This document shows positions 1 to 8,782 of a DNA stretch of 15,058 bases, in pieces. The notes under the pieces are model-generated. The model was not told the origin of the DNA and ran no database searches. It saw only the letters and a list, made by a program, of their open reading frames with translations. Made by a program: the position numbers and the translations under genes. Position 1 is the first letter of the stretch, and each line of letters starts with the position of its first letter. This DNA comes from Caldifarciminota bacterium (GTDB lineage Bacteria > Hydrothermota > Hydrothermia > UBA1063 > CAJXJZ01): the NCBI GenBank assembly GCA_027033555.1, contig JALVLE010000089.1:1-15058 (forward strand). The letters are read 5' to 3'.

Positions 1-1139
1 GAAGTAAAGGAATTGAAATAGTTGTTACAGATCACCATGAAATTTCTCATAATATAGACGGAATACTCCTTGTGAATCCCAAGCTGGGAGGAGATTCTTT
101 TAGATACCTTGCCGGGTGTGGAGTGGCTTTCAAAATAGCCTGGGGTATGTTGAACTTAAAAATGGGAATAACCCTCAATGCAATTAAAGAAGAGTATCCA
201 GAACTTATTGTTTTCGCAGCCATTGGCACAATAGCAGACAAAGTACCGCCAATTTCTGAAAATGCTATATTTATAAATGAGGGCAATGAACTCTTAAAAT
301 CTCTTCATCTTCCATTTGTAGAGGTACTACGAAAAAAATATGATAGAGAGCCCACATGGGAGGCACTTGTGGCACTGGTATCAAGCGGGCAGTCTCAAAA
401 TGGCAAAATTCCAACCGTGGATTTGCTCCTTACAAGAAGCATGATAGAGGCAGAAGAAATAATAGAACCACTTTTGAAGGGCAGTGAAGAATGGCTAAAG
501 AATGCTATGGAATATCTTGAAATAGCAAAGAAAAAAATAGGCAGAATTCGTGACTATGTATTAATTGATCTGAAGGATGTAGAACCAAGATACCTTGGAT
601 TCATTGCAAATCAATTAAAACAGGCCTATGAAGTCCCCACCATTGTTCTGGGAAGAAAAGAGGATGGAGTTGCTACAGCAGAGGTAAGAGCTCCCGAAGG
701 ATTTGATTCACTAAAACTTCTTGAATTCCTTTCCCCTATTCTTATAAACTATGGGGGTCACAAGCTTGCAAGTGGATTTAGCATAGAAGAATGGGATATC
801 CCGGTACTATTTGAAGAAGTTGAAAGATATTTTAAGAGGCATCCTCTTTCCAAAAATATCTATGCTGATGTTAAGATTTCCCATATTCCGGATTCTGAGT
901 ATTTTAACGTGCTTGAACACCTGGGAAGGCTCGGGCTTGAGTTACGTGTTCTTATAAACAGCACCCGGTTAGGGAACATCAAAAGAGCACTAAAAGAGAG
1001 AACAGTTATAGATCAGGAGCGATTACTTGACCTTTATTCAGAAGACACTGTAGTAAAAGTTCTTCTGGAGACTTCTCCTGATGGTCTCAGGGTGTTAAAG
1101 GTGATTCCTGTTCAAGATGATCAAAGCCAAATGAACTGA
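1..1139 (+). CDS. recJ: RecJ-type single-stranded-DNA exonuclease, 5' end outside window
   Basis: RecJ is a 5'-3' single-strand exonuclease of the DHH/DHHA1 superfamily that acts in recombination and mismatch or base-excision repair. The open frame runs off the left edge: in frame from base 3 it reads IEIVVTDHHE, so the DHH motif lies at bases 30-38, upstream of the GTG at 72 that could be mistaken for a start. Next come AGCGVAFKIAW and AAIGTIADKVPPISEN, both typical of the RecJ catalytic core. The DHHA1 motif YGGHKLASGF begins at base 750. The segment that usually carries P-x-N-A-x-G-R is hard to recognise (SSGQSQNGKIP), and the roughly 110 residues after GGH lack the usual PFG-x-GNP-type OB-fold sequence, so this is a divergent RecJ. 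It is the only + strand gene and its last 53 bp overlap thiL tail to tail. Family assignment is firm; assignment as the main cellular RecJ is likely but not proven. Confidence 0.85.
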   Translation, partial: SKGIEIVVTDHHEISHNIDGILLVNPKLGGDSFRYLAGCGVAFKIAWGMLNLKMGITLNAIKEEYPELIVFAAIGTIADKVPPISENAIFINEGNELLKSLHLPFVEVLRKKYDREPTWEALVALVSSGQSQNGKIPTVDLLLTRSMIEAEEIIEPLLKGSEEWLKNAMEYLEIAKKKIGRIRDYVLIDLKDVEPRYLGFIANQLKQAYEVPTIVLGRKEDGVATAEVRAPEGFDSLKLLEFLSPILINYGGHKLASGFSIEEWDIPVLFEEVERYFKRHPLSKNIYADVKISHIPDSEYFNVLEHLGRLGLELRVLINSTRLGNIKRALKERTVIDQERLLDLYSEDTVVKVLLETSPDGLRVLKVIPVQDDQSQMN

Positions 1140-2043
1140 TATCTATTACCTTCCCATCATTCTTAACAAGATTTACACCCTCTCCAGAGCCTTTCACTAT
1201 CCCTACTCTGTATATACCCTTTTCTCTAATGTAATTCGGTGAGGTAAACAAAAGTTCATATTCTTCCCCGCTGGAAAGTGCAAACAAAATTGGCTCACTA
1301 ACATATGTTCTTACAATTTTATTGACAGGTATTAGACTCTCATATAAAAAAAATGTTCTTTTACTTTCCTTTGCCAATCTCCAGGCATCCTTGCCGAGGC
1401 CGTCAGAAATATCCATGATACTTGTTACCTTATAGTTTGTTAATATAAAATGTGCTGCATCAAAACGGGGGAGCGGCTTAAAAAATTTTGATTGTACTTT
1501 TTCCGGGATAAAATCCGCTCCCTTTTTTTTAAGCTTAACAAAAAGAAGCGGAAGTCCCAGTGTACCTGTAATATATATATAATCGCCCTCTTGCGCTCCA
1601 TTCCTTAAGGGCGGAAGCGTATCTTTTTCTCCTATGACTGTGATGGATAAAGAAAGACGAACGTCTTTAGAAATGTTACCACCTGAAATAGCAACAGAGA
1701 ACCTATTTGAAAGGGCTTCCATGCCTTTATAAATCTCTTTTATGGCTTTTTCATCTATATATTGGGGGATATGGAGATCAACCAATGCCATAATAGGTGT
1801 TGCATCCTTTGCAGCAAGATCCGACAGAGCTGCTGCCATCGCTCTATAGCCAATGAAATAAAAAGGAAGCCAATCCAGCTTAAAATGTACATCCTCTGTC
1901 ATTGAATCAACAGAAATAACAAGATATTTTTTTCCTTGTTCTTCAAGATATGTGCAATCATCTCCAATAGGAACCGGGATTCTACCTTTTTTTCTTAGTT
2001 TTACCTCTTTTTTTATGTTCTCAATAATGCTATCTTCCATCAT
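1087..2043 (-). CDS. thiL: Thiamine-monophosphate kinase ThiL
   Basis: ThiL phosphorylates thiamine monophosphate with ATP to make thiamine pyrophosphate, the last step of cofactor synthesis in the cytoplasm. The 318-residue protein has the usual family length and motif order: IGDDC (26-30), VDSMTEDVHF (45-54), SDLAAKDA (74-81), GGNISKD (121-127), DISDGLGKD (211-219), SGEEYELLF (258-266) and the C-terminal GFDH (306-309). The fourth motif has GGN where many ThiL proteins have GGD; I believe the N variant occurs in other ThiL proteins, so I do not take it as loss of function. The start codon (2041-2043) overlaps the holB stop as ATGA, and a second ATG follows at once (2038-2040), which suggests translational coupling to holB. 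Only a weak Shine-Dalgarno (GGG) is present. The conserved GFDH motif lies inside the overlap with recJ. Confidence 0.93.
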   Translation of the reverse strand: MMEDSIIENIKKEVKLRKKGRIPVPIGDDCTYLEEQGKKYLVISVDSMTEDVHFKLDWLPFYFIGYRAMAAALSDLAAKDATPIMALVDLHIPQYIDEKAIKEIYKGMEALSNRFSVAISGGNISKDVRLSLSITVIGEKDTLPPLRNGAQEGDYIYITGTLGLPLLFVKLKKKGADFIPEKVQSKFFKPLPRFDAAHFILTNYKVTSIMDISDGLGKDAWRLAKESKRTFFLYESLIPVNKIVRTYVSEPILFALSSGEEYELLFTSPNYIREKGIYRVGIVKGSGEGVNLVKNDGKVIDISSFGFDHLEQESPLTP

Positions 2044-3047
2044 AACCCGTACAAATAGTCAAAAAGGGTATCATATTTGTCTCTAATATTGTCAGGGAAT
2101 AAAGGAGACAAAAGCATAAGCAATACATATCTACGCTGAACATTGGCTTTTATCATTTTATAAGCTCTTGCGACCAGATTCAGCATTTCCTCTGCCTTTT
2201 CTCTGGGAATTACAGATGCAACGTCTTGTATTAAACTTTTTAAATCCTCATTTACAACATCTCCAATTTCTACAAAAAGCATGTCTCTTAAAAGCATGGA
2301 AAACATTTCAAGAAAATCAAAAGTGGTATATTTATCAACTGCCACTTCTTCAAGATAATTATAAAGGCTCTCAAAATCCTTCCGTATCAGCTTCTCAAGG
2401 AATTCTTTCCTCCTTGAAAACACAAAAGAATCCTCTATACGTTTCGCCCTTCCAATACTTCCCCCTGAAAGGGTATAAATCACCATCAGTGAATACACCT
2501 CTGCAAATGGATATTTCTTAAACTCTTCAATACTCAAAGGAGTAAACCTTATTCTCCTTGCCCTTGAATAGACAGTAGGCAAGAGACTTTCTCTATGAGA
2601 AGTAACCATTATAATAACACAATGAGATGGTGGCTCTTCCAGGGTTTTTAAAAAACTGTTTTGAGCCTCAATATTGAGATTTTCCCCATTTAATATCAGC
2701 ACAACCCTCGTCTTTGCCTCAAAGGTTCCTTTTTTGGAAAGCTCCCTCTGCAAAATCCTTATCTTCTCTATTTTAATCTCTTTTGTTGGATCATAGTTCA
2801 ATGGTCTTATGCCCACATGAAGATCTATGTCCGGGTTATCTACAGGCAAAATCAAATAAAAATCAGGACTACTCAGGGGTTCTTTTTTGCCATCATACAT
2901 AAGATATTTCGCGAACTCATAAGCCATACTTGCTTTTCCTACTCCCTCCGGCCCTTCAAAAATTATAAAAGGTGGAACCTTCTCACTTTTATACATGTTC
3001 TCTAAAATCCTCTTTACCTCCCTGTGTCCTAAAATTCCATTAAACAT
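2040..3047 (-). CDS. holB: DNA polymerase III delta' subunit (clamp loader)
   Basis: Delta' is the clamp-loader subunit that, with delta and the DnaX ATPases, places the beta clamp on DNA. The 335-residue protein opens with the AAA+ fold: a P-loop-like GPEGVGKAS (32-40), in which Ala follows the Lys where an active ATPase has Ser or Thr, then the diagnostic NSFLKTLEEPP (130-140) and SRARR (161-165) in the place of the usual SRC arginine-finger motif. No Walker B acidic pair is visible (RVVLILNGEN), so it is probably not itself an ATPase, as is normal for delta'. The four-Cys zinc module found between P-loop and Walker B in many DnaX/delta' proteins is absent; only one Cys (143) occurs in the first half. 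The ATG is 1 nt beyond the uvrA stop with GAGGG close upstream, and its own stop overlaps the thiL start. Confidence 0.88.
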   Translation of the reverse strand: MFNGILGHREVKRILENMYKSEKVPPFIIFEGPEGVGKASMAYEFAKYLMYDGKKEPLSSPDFYLILPVDNPDIDLHVGIRPLNYDPTKEIKIEKIRILQRELSKKGTFEAKTRVVLILNGENLNIEAQNSFLKTLEEPPSHCVIIMVTSHRESLLPTVYSRARRIRFTPLSIEEFKKYPFAEVYSLMVIYTLSGGSIGRAKRIEDSFVFSRRKEFLEKLIRKDFESLYNYLEEVAVDKYTTFDFLEMFSMLLRDMLFVEIGDVVNEDLKSLIQDVASVIPREKAEEMLNLVARAYKMIKANVQRRYVLLMLLSPLFPDNIRDKYDTLFDYLYGL

Positions 3048-3048
3048 C

Positions 3049-5826
3049 TTACCCTCTAAGCAGTTCTTCTTTAAGAAACCTTCCTGTGTATGACTTTTTA
3101 CACTCTGCTACCTTTTCTGGAGGCCCTTCTACAACAATTCTTCCACCTTTTTCCCCACCTTCAGGCCCAAGATCAATTATCCAGTCAGCCGATTTTATCA
3201 CATCCAGGTTATGTTCTATCACAAGAACCGTATTCCCTTTATCCACCAATCTCTTAAGGACTTTAATAAGCTTTCGCACATCTTCAAAATGTAAGCCCGT
3301 GGTGGGCTCATCAAGTATATACAGGGTATTACCCCGTGCAACCCTTGAAAGCTCTCTTGCAAGCTTTATTCTCTGAGCCTCCCCTCCAGAAAGGGTTGTT
3401 GCAGGTTGCCCCAATTTTATATAACCAAGACCTACGTCCTTTAACAGCTTCAACTTCCTCTCTATGGCTGGAATATCCTTAAACAGCTTGTACGCGTCAT
3501 CAACACTCATCTCAAGTACATCTGCTATGCTGTATCCTTTGTATTTAACCTCAAGGGTTTCTCTGTTAAATCTCTTTCCTTTACATACATCACATGGAAC
3601 ATAAATATCTGGTAAAAACTGCATCTCCACCTTAATAAACCCTTCACCTTTACAAGCCTCACACCGACCACCTTTTACATTAAAAGAAAACCTGCCAGGT
3701 GCGTATCCTCTTTTCTTTGCCTCTGGAAGAGAAGCAAATAACTCTCTTATCGCAGTAAATGCAGAGGTATAAGTGGCCGGGTTTGAACGTGGAGTTCTTC
3801 CAATAGGAGATTGATCAATATTTATAACCTTGCTTACAAATTCAACCCCCACAATTTCGTCATGCTCCCCAACCTGCACTTTTGCTCCATAAAACCTTTT
3901 TATAAGCGCATGATAAAGGGTCTCTTCTATTAATGAGGATTTTCCTGAACCAGACACACCAGTGACACAAACAAAAAGACCAAGAGGGATTCTGACATCA
4001 ATATTTTTAAGATTATTGTGTCTTGCCCCTTTTATTACGAGGTACCTTCCATCTGGTCTTCTTCTCGTTTTGGGTATCTCTATCTTTCTCTCCCCTCTCA
4101 AGTATTTACCGGTCAAAGATTTAGGATGTTTCAGTATATCACTTAGAGTACCTTCTGCTACCACCCTTCCACCCCTATCCCCTGCTCCAGGACCAAGGTC
4201 TATTATCCAATCGGCGTTTTCCATTGTCTCTCTGTCATGTTCTACAACAATCACTGAATTGCCCTGGTCTCTCAGCTTTTTTAGGGTATTAACAAGCCTT
4301 CTTGTGTCCCTCGGATGCAACCCTATTGTTGGTTCATCAAGTATATACAGCACCCCTACAAGACCGGAACCTATCTGCGTTGCAAGCCTCACCCTCTGAT
4401 CCTCGCCAGCAGAGAGAGTCTCTGTGGCCCTATCTAAAGTAAGATATTCAAGTCCTATGTCTCGTAAAAAACCGAGTCTTCTTACTATCTCCTTTACAAT
4501 CTGCCTGGCTATTATCTTTTTCTTTCCTTCAAACTCAAGGGAATTAAAAAATTCTATTGCCTCTTTGATGTTCATTTTGGTAACTTCGTAGATGTTTTTG
4601 CCGTTTATTTTAACTGAAAGAGCCTCTTTTCTCAGCCTGGAGCCTCCACAAACGGGACAGGTCTTATACACCAGAAACTTTTCAAGCTCATTTTTCATCC
4701 AGTCAGATTCTGTTTGTTTGTACCTTCTCCAAACATACTGGGTAACTGGCTCAAAAGCTATATAACCGGCATTTTCACCGAAAAGTACCGCTCTTTTAAA
4801 GTCTTCAGGGAGCTTTTCCCAGGGTGCATTTAAGTCAACACCAAACCTCTCTGCAAGCTTTAGTAGTTCTTTTTTTAAAAAAGGATTGGGTTCTCCCCAG
4901 ACTTTAATGGCACCTTCAAGAATGCTGAGCCTCGGATCAGCAATCAATGCTTCAGGAGATACCTCTATTTTCACGCCCAGTCCTCCACACGCAGGACACG
5001 CACCATAGGGAGAGTTAAAAGAGAAAAGGCGAGGTTCAATCTCAGGCAGGGAAAAACCACAAACAGGACACATGAGCTTTTCCGAGTAGATCTTCTCCTC
5101 CCCGTCCTCTGTCAAAATTTTGACAAGTCCATCCGCCTCATTCATTGCCTGTTCAACTGATTCAGTGAGCCTTGAACGGGACTCCTTCTGAACTTTTACT
5201 CTATCAACCAAAATCTCTATGTCGTGTGCTTTATACCTTTCAAGCTCAGGCGGTTGTTCCACATCATAAATACTCCCGTCCACCCTTACTCTCACATAAC
5301 CTTTTTTAAGTATTTTTTCAAAAAGGCTTTTGTACTCTCCCTTTCTTCCTCTTACAAGGGGTGCAAGCACCATTATTCTCTTGCCTTCATGGTTCTCCAG
5401 AATATCATCAACTATTTCATCTATCGTGCTCTTTTTAAGCTCTATTCCACAGTTAGGACAGTAGGGCGTACCTACCCTGGCAAAAAGGAGTCTTAGATAA
5501 TCATATATTTCTGTTGTGGTGGCTACTGTAGAACGGGGATTCCTTGAGGACTTCCGCTGCTCAATGGAAATAGCGGGAGAAAGTCCATCTATGTAATCCA
5601 CATCAGGTTTTTGTAAAAGCCCAAGAAACTGCCTGGCATACGCTGAAAGAGACTCAACATACCTTCTCTGCCCTTCAGCATAAATGGTATCAAAGGCAAG
5701 TGAAGACTTTCCAGAACCAGAAACCCCGGTTATAACCACTATTTTATCACGCGGGATTTTGAGACTTATATTTTTTAAATTGTGGACACGTGCCCCCCTT
5801 ATTTCAATGTATTCCTTCTTATGCAT
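3049..5826 (-). CDS. uvrA: UvrABC excinuclease subunit A
   Basis: UvrA is the dimeric ABC-type ATPase that finds bulky DNA damage and loads UvrB in nucleotide excision repair. The 925-residue length matches the family (about 940). The first half has Walker A GVSGSGKS (34-41), the conserved [16 protein letters not shown] block (54-69), Cys pairs at 123/126, 253/256, 277/280 and 390/393, and Walker [12 protein letters not shown] (494-504). The second half has Walker A GVSGSGKS (623-630), the zinc finger C722/C725...C745/C748, signature LSGGEAQR (812-819) and Walker [12 protein letters not shown] (836-846). The first signature reads LSAGEDQR (471-478) instead of the near-universal LSGGEAQR or LSGGESQR. 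The ATG lies 19 nt after the flavodiiron stop and no Shine-Dalgarno is seen there, yet the N-terminal sequence supports this start. It is followed 1 nt later by holB. Confidence 0.97.
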   Translation of the reverse strand: MHKKEYIEIRGARVHNLKNISLKIPRDKIVVITGVSGSGKSSLAFDTIYAEGQRRYVESLSAYARQFLGLLQKPDVDYIDGLSPAISIEQRKSSRNPRSTVATTTEIYDYLRLLFARVGTPYCPNCGIELKKSTIDEIVDDILENHEGKRIMVLAPLVRGRKGEYKSLFEKILKKGYVRVRVDGSIYDVEQPPELERYKAHDIEILVDRVKVQKESRSRLTESVEQAMNEADGLVKILTEDGEEKIYSEKLMCPVCGFSLPEIEPRLFSFNSPYGACPACGGLGVKIEVSPEALIADPRLSILEGAIKVWGEPNPFLKKELLKLAERFGVDLNAPWEKLPEDFKRAVLFGENAGYIAFEPVTQYVWRRYKQTESDWMKNELEKFLVYKTCPVCGGSRLRKEALSVKINGKNIYEVTKMNIKEAIEFFNSLEFEGKKKIIARQIVKEIVRRLGFLRDIGLEYLTLDRATETLSAGEDQRVRLATQIGSGLVGVLYILDEPTIGLHPRDTRRLVNTLKKLRDQGNSVIVVEHDRETMENADWIIDLGPGAGDRGGRVVAEGTLSDILKHPKSLTGKYLRGERKIEIPKTRRRPDGRYLVIKGARHNNLKNIDVRIPLGLFVCVTGVSGSGKSSLIEETLYHALIKRFYGAKVQVGEHDEIVGVEFVSKVINIDQSPIGRTPRSNPATYTSAFTAIRELFASLPEAKKRGYAPGRFSFNVKGGRCEACKGEGFIKVEMQFLPDIYVPCDVCKGKRFNRETLEVKYKGYSIADVLEMSVDDAYKLFKDIPAIERKLKLLKDVGLGYIKLGQPATTLSGGEAQRIKLARELSRVARGNTLYILDEPTTGLHFEDVRKLIKVLKRLVDKGNTVLVIEHNLDVIKSADWIIDLGPEGGEKGGRIVVEGPPEKVAECKKSYTGRFLKEELLRG

Positions 5827-5845
5827 GGACAGTATAAAGATGCTA

Positions 5846-7030
5846 CTACAAAAGACCTAACTCTTTGTGCCTCTCCTTAATTTTGTCTGCAAGCTCTGTG
5901 AGTTTTTTATATGCCTCGCTGTCAGGATGCCCCTTTATGAGCAATGGTTCAAACACATGTGCCTTTATATTGGAAAGAAGGCCTGTAAGCTGCTCAACCA
6001 TTCTGCCTCCCCAGCCATAAGACCCTATTATGCCAATATTTTTGGTTTTGGGCCTGAGTGCATTCATAAGAAAGGCTGCATACACCGCTTTAGGATGTGC
6101 CCCAGCAAGCACCTGAGGACTCGCCAGAATCACTGTGGCTGCATCAACAAGCGCCATAGCAAGCTTTCCCGTATCTGTAACTGTGAGGTTACATGGCTTT
6201 ACATCAATGCCTCTTTCAATAAGCCTATCAACAAGATAATAAACCATTTTCTCAGTACTTCCATGCATTGAAACATAAGGGATAATCACTATATTTACCA
6301 CCCTATCGGATATCCAATCTTTATAAGCATTTATGATAATTTCAGGATTTTTATAAACAGAGCCATGGCTGGGAGCAATGATTTCTATGTCATACTCCTC
6401 TATTTTCTCAATATTCCGCTTTATCTGATTGCGGAAAGGCATCATGATCTCTGCATAGTACCTTTTGGCATCTTCTATAACTTTCGCCTCATCCTTTACA
6501 AATATACTGGCACCGGCGTAGTGGGAACCGAAGAAATCGCAGGTAAACATGATCTTATCCTCCATAAGATAGGTGGACATGGTCTCAGGCCAGTGAACCC
6601 ATGGAGTGAGAATAAACTTTAGAGTTTTGTCGCCAAGGGAAAGGGTATCTCCATCTTCAACCTCTATGAACTTCTCCTCGTCTATATGAAGCAGATCTTT
6701 TAAAAACCCCTTACACTTTTTATTTGTAACAACCTTCGCCATTGGAAATCTTTCAAGCACAAAGGGAATTGCACCTGAATGATCCTGCTCTGCATGTTGA
6801 GAAATAACATAGTCAATTTTTTCTATGCCCAAAGCACCGAGGTTTTCAAAAAGAACATCTTTTTTCTCAGGATCAACTGTGTCTATAAGTGCTGTCTTTT
6901 CGCTACCTATAATAAGATAAGCGTTATAGGTGGTACCATCAGGAAGAGGAATAAGTTCATCAAAAAGCCTTCTGTCAAAATGTGCAGCTCCAACCTCAAA
7001 AACATTCTCCTTTATTTTATGAACGCTCAT
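5846..7030 (-). CDS. Flavodiiron protein (A-type flavoprotein, O2/NO reductase)
   Basis: Flavodiiron proteins reduce O2 to water or NO to N2O in the cytoplasm of anaerobes, with electrons usually delivered by rubredoxin. The 394-residue protein has the two-domain family core. The beta-lactamase-like diiron domain (about 1-245) keeps every iron ligand: H79, E81 and D83 in [10 protein letters not shown]146 in WVHWPET, D165 in CDFFGSH and H222 in PSHGS. The flavodoxin domain (about 246-394) has the FMN phosphate loop [10 protein letters not shown] (253-262) and the later ASPQVLAG and SYGWGG segments. No extra rubredoxin or flavin-reductase domain is fused. A perfect Shine-Dalgarno (AAGGAGGT) sits 4 nt before the ATG, and the 70-bp upstream gap may hold a promoter. 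The stop is a tandem TAG TAG. Choice of O2 or NO as main substrate cannot be read from the sequence. Confidence 0.95.
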   Translation of the reverse strand: MSVHKIKENVFEVGAAHFDRRLFDELIPLPDGTTYNAYLIIGSEKTALIDTVDPEKKDVLFENLGALGIEKIDYVISQHAEQDHSGAIPFVLERFPMAKVVTNKKCKGFLKDLLHIDEEKFIEVEDGDTLSLGDKTLKFILTPWVHWPETMSTYLMEDKIMFTCDFFGSHYAGASIFVKDEAKVIEDAKRYYAEIMMPFRNQIKRNIEKIEEYDIEIIAPSHGSVYKNPEIIINAYKDWISDRVVNIVIIPYVSMHGSTEKMVYYLVDRLIERGIDVKPCNLTVTDTGKLAMALVDAATVILASPQVLAGAHPKAVYAAFLMNALRPKTKNIGIIGSYGWGGRMVEQLTGLLSNIKAHVFEPLLIKGHPDSEAYKKLTELADKIKERHKELGLL

Positions 7031-7034
7031 TTTT

Positions 7035-7042
7035 ACCTCCTT
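7035..7042 (-). promoter_or_regulatory. Strong Shine-Dalgarno of the flavodiiron gene
   Basis: On the minus strand AAGGAGGT lies 4 nt before the ATG at 7030. It is a full anti-SD complement and fixes the start of the flavodiiron protein. By contrast, the next two genes downstream (uvrA, holB) have weak or no such site. Confidence 0.85.
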
Positions 7043-7054
7043 CTGTCCTTACTT

Positions 7055-7082
7055 ATTTTATTGCCAGTCAGTCGGACATCAA
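7055..7082 (-). promoter_or_regulatory. Possible sigma-70-type promoter for the flavodiiron gene
   Basis: Reading the minus strand, TTGATG (7082-7077) and TAAAAT (7060-7055) are separated by 16 nt, which fits a vegetative promoter with 4 of 6 and 5 of 6 matches to consensus. It lies in the 70-bp gap between fhs and the flavodiiron gene, with an A/T-only dyad just upstream in the place of an UP element. It would allow expression of the oxygen-reducing enzyme apart from fhs. The spacing is on the short side and the region is A/T rich, so a chance match is possible. Confidence 0.35.
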
Positions 7083-7088
7083 AAGAGA

Positions 7089-7105
7089 TTTAAAATTATT
7101 TTAAA
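7089..7105. repeat. 17-bp A/T-only perfect dyad at the fhs stop codon
   Basis: TTTAAAAT-T-ATTTTAAA is a perfect inverted repeat of 8-bp arms around one base. It spans the fhs stop codon and ends 6 bp upstream of the possible -35 box of the flavodiiron gene, the place where an UP element or a repressor/activator site would lie. There is no GC in the stem, so a transcription terminator is unlikely. In A/T-rich DNA this may be chance. Confidence 0.35.
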
Positions 7106-8768
7106 ACAGACCGCTAATATTCCCTTCTTCGTCTATATCAATCTTCAGGGCAGCAGGTTCCTTTGGAAGCCCTGGCATAAGCATAATATCCCCTGTTATT
7201 GGCACAAGGAATCCTGCTCCACTGGAAATGTTTATGCTCCGTACTGTAACGAGAAAATCTTTTGGTCTTCCCAGCAGTTTGGGATTATCTGATAATGATT
7301 TCTGGGTCTTTGCTATACATACGGGCAACTTATCAAGCCCGAGTTTTTTTATAATCTTCAAATCCTTTTTGGCCTGAGGGGTAAAATCCACTGCCTTTGA
7401 ACCATATATCTCTGATGTCACTATTCTGATTTTATCCTCCACAGAAATATCAAGATCGTACAACGGTTTATAATGCCTGTCGTGCTGAGACAATTGTGCA
7501 ACCCTCTCTGCAAGCTGGATGGCTCCCTTTGACCCTTCCTCATATGCTGTAACCACAACAGCAGAGCTACCACGAGATTCAACGAATTTTCTAATTACAC
7601 CAATTTCTTCCTCTGTATCAGATTCAAACCTGTTTATTGCCACAACGCTTGGTACCCCAAATTTAGCAATATTTTCAAGGTGTTTCTCAAGATTGGGAAG
7701 TCCCTTTTCCACATGCGCCGGAGATGGAGTATTTAGCTCTTTTTGATCCATTCCGCCATGCATTTTCAGCGCCCTCACAGTAACAACAAGCACAACGACT
7801 TTTGGATTTAAACCGGCAACTCTTGCCACAATATCAAAGAATTTCTCTGCACCAAGATCAAAACCAAAACCTGCTTCAGTTACCACATAATCAGCAAGTT
7901 TTAAGGCCATTTTCATAGATATTACAGAACATGTTCCCTGTGCAATATTTGCAAAAGGACCTGCATGCACGAATGCAGGGGTATGCTCAGTTGTTTGAAC
8001 AAGATTGGGTTTTAATGCGTCTCGCAACAGAGCTGCCACTGCCCCTTCAAATTTAAGGTCCTTTACATACACAGGCTGATTATCAAAGGTAAACCCCAAT
8101 AAGATATTGCTTACTCTCTTTTTTAAATCAAGATATGATTCTGCAAGTCCGAGAATTGCCATTATCTCTGATGCTGCGGTTATATAAAAGCCACTTTCTC
8201 TGGGACATCCATTCTGTTTGCCTCCAAGTCCAATTACAATGTGTCTCAAAGCCCTGTCATTCATATCCACAGTCCTTGTCCAGACGACCCTCCTTGGATC
8301 AATTAGAGGGTCTTTCCTCCTGTGTATATGATTATCAACCATTGCTGCTATGAGGTTATGAGCTGCCCCAACTGCATGAATGTCACCTGTAAAATGAAGA
8401 TTAATATCCTCCATGGGAAGCACCTGAGCATAACCTCCCCCGGTTGCACCACCTTTTATTCCAAAAAGCGGTCCCATGGAAGGCTCTCTCAAAGTAACAA
8501 ATGATTTTTTACCTATTCTATTCAAACCAAGAGACAATCCAATGGAAATTGTGGTCTTACCCTCACCCGCCGGAGTAGGGGTAATAGCAGAAACAAGAAT
8601 GAGAGTCCCATCTGGATTATTTTTTATTTTTTCATAAAAAGAAAGCTTCACCTTAGCCTTGAAATCACCATATCTTTCAAGGTAATGAGGAGAGATTCCG
8701 GCCTTTTCCGCTATCTTTTCTATCGGCTCAAGTTTGATACTCCTTGCTATTTCAATATCACTTAACAT
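7101..8768 (-). CDS. fhs: Formate--tetrahydrofolate ligase
   Basis: This enzyme joins formate to tetrahydrofolate using ATP, giving 10-formyl-THF; it feeds purine and Met-tRNA formylation and, in acetogens, the methyl branch of the Wood-Ljungdahl pathway. The 555-residue length is that of the family. The P-loop TPAGEGKTT (65-73) and the conserved REPSMGPLFGIKGG block (94-107) followed by ATGGG are intact, as are LHFTGD (124-129) and the long conserved C-terminal region. The ATG at 8768 has an ideal Shine-Dalgarno (AAAGGAGG) 6 nt upstream that overlaps the stop of the preceding gene. Another ATG 4 nt earlier is out of frame. Neighbouring genes give no other Wood-Ljungdahl enzyme, so a one-carbon supply role is as likely as acetogenesis. 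Confidence 0.97.
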   Translation of the reverse strand: MLSDIEIARSIKLEPIEKIAEKAGISPHYLERYGDFKAKVKLSFYEKIKNNPDGTLILVSAITPTPAGEGKTTISIGLSLGLNRIGKKSFVTLREPSMGPLFGIKGGATGGGYAQVLPMEDINLHFTGDIHAVGAAHNLIAAMVDNHIHRRKDPLIDPRRVVWTRTVDMNDRALRHIVIGLGGKQNGCPRESGFYITAASEIMAILGLAESYLDLKKRVSNILLGFTFDNQPVYVKDLKFEGAVAALLRDALKPNLVQTTEHTPAFVHAGPFANIAQGTCSVISMKMALKLADYVVTEAGFGFDLGAEKFFDIVARVAGLNPKVVVLVVTVRALKMHGGMDQKELNTPSPAHVEKGLPNLEKHLENIAKFGVPSVVAINRFESDTEEEIGVIRKFVESRGSSAVVVTAYEEGSKGAIQLAERVAQLSQHDRHYKPLYDLDISVEDKIRIVTSEIYGSKAVDFTPQAKKDLKIIKKLGLDKLPVCIAKTQKSLSDNPKLLGRPKDFLVTVRSINISSGAGFLVPITGDIMLMPGLPKEPAALKIDIDEEGNISGLF

Positions 8769-8774
8769 ACATGG

Positions 8775-8782
8775 CCTCCTTT
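8775..8782 (-). promoter_or_regulatory. Shine-Dalgarno of fhs
   Basis: AAAGGAGG on the minus strand lies 6 nt before the fhs ATG and shares bases with the stop codon of the preceding rubrerythrin-VIT gene. It decides the fhs start in favour of 8768 and implies tight co-expression of the two genes. Confidence 0.8.

Noticed and set aside
72..74. GTG at 72 as the start of the first gene
   Set aside because: The frame is open to the left edge and encodes the essential DHH motif at 30-38, so the real start is outside the window.
3962..4399. Long + strand open frames inside uvrA, fhs, the propeller gene and other minus-strand genes
   Set aside because: They are opposite-strand shadows of well-supported genes, with low-complexity Ser/Leu/Pro-rich products and no motif.
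7061..7074. Short tandem CAGT repeat (CAGTCAGTC) in the fhs-flavodiiron gap
   Set aside because: Only about two copies; too short to mean more than chance.
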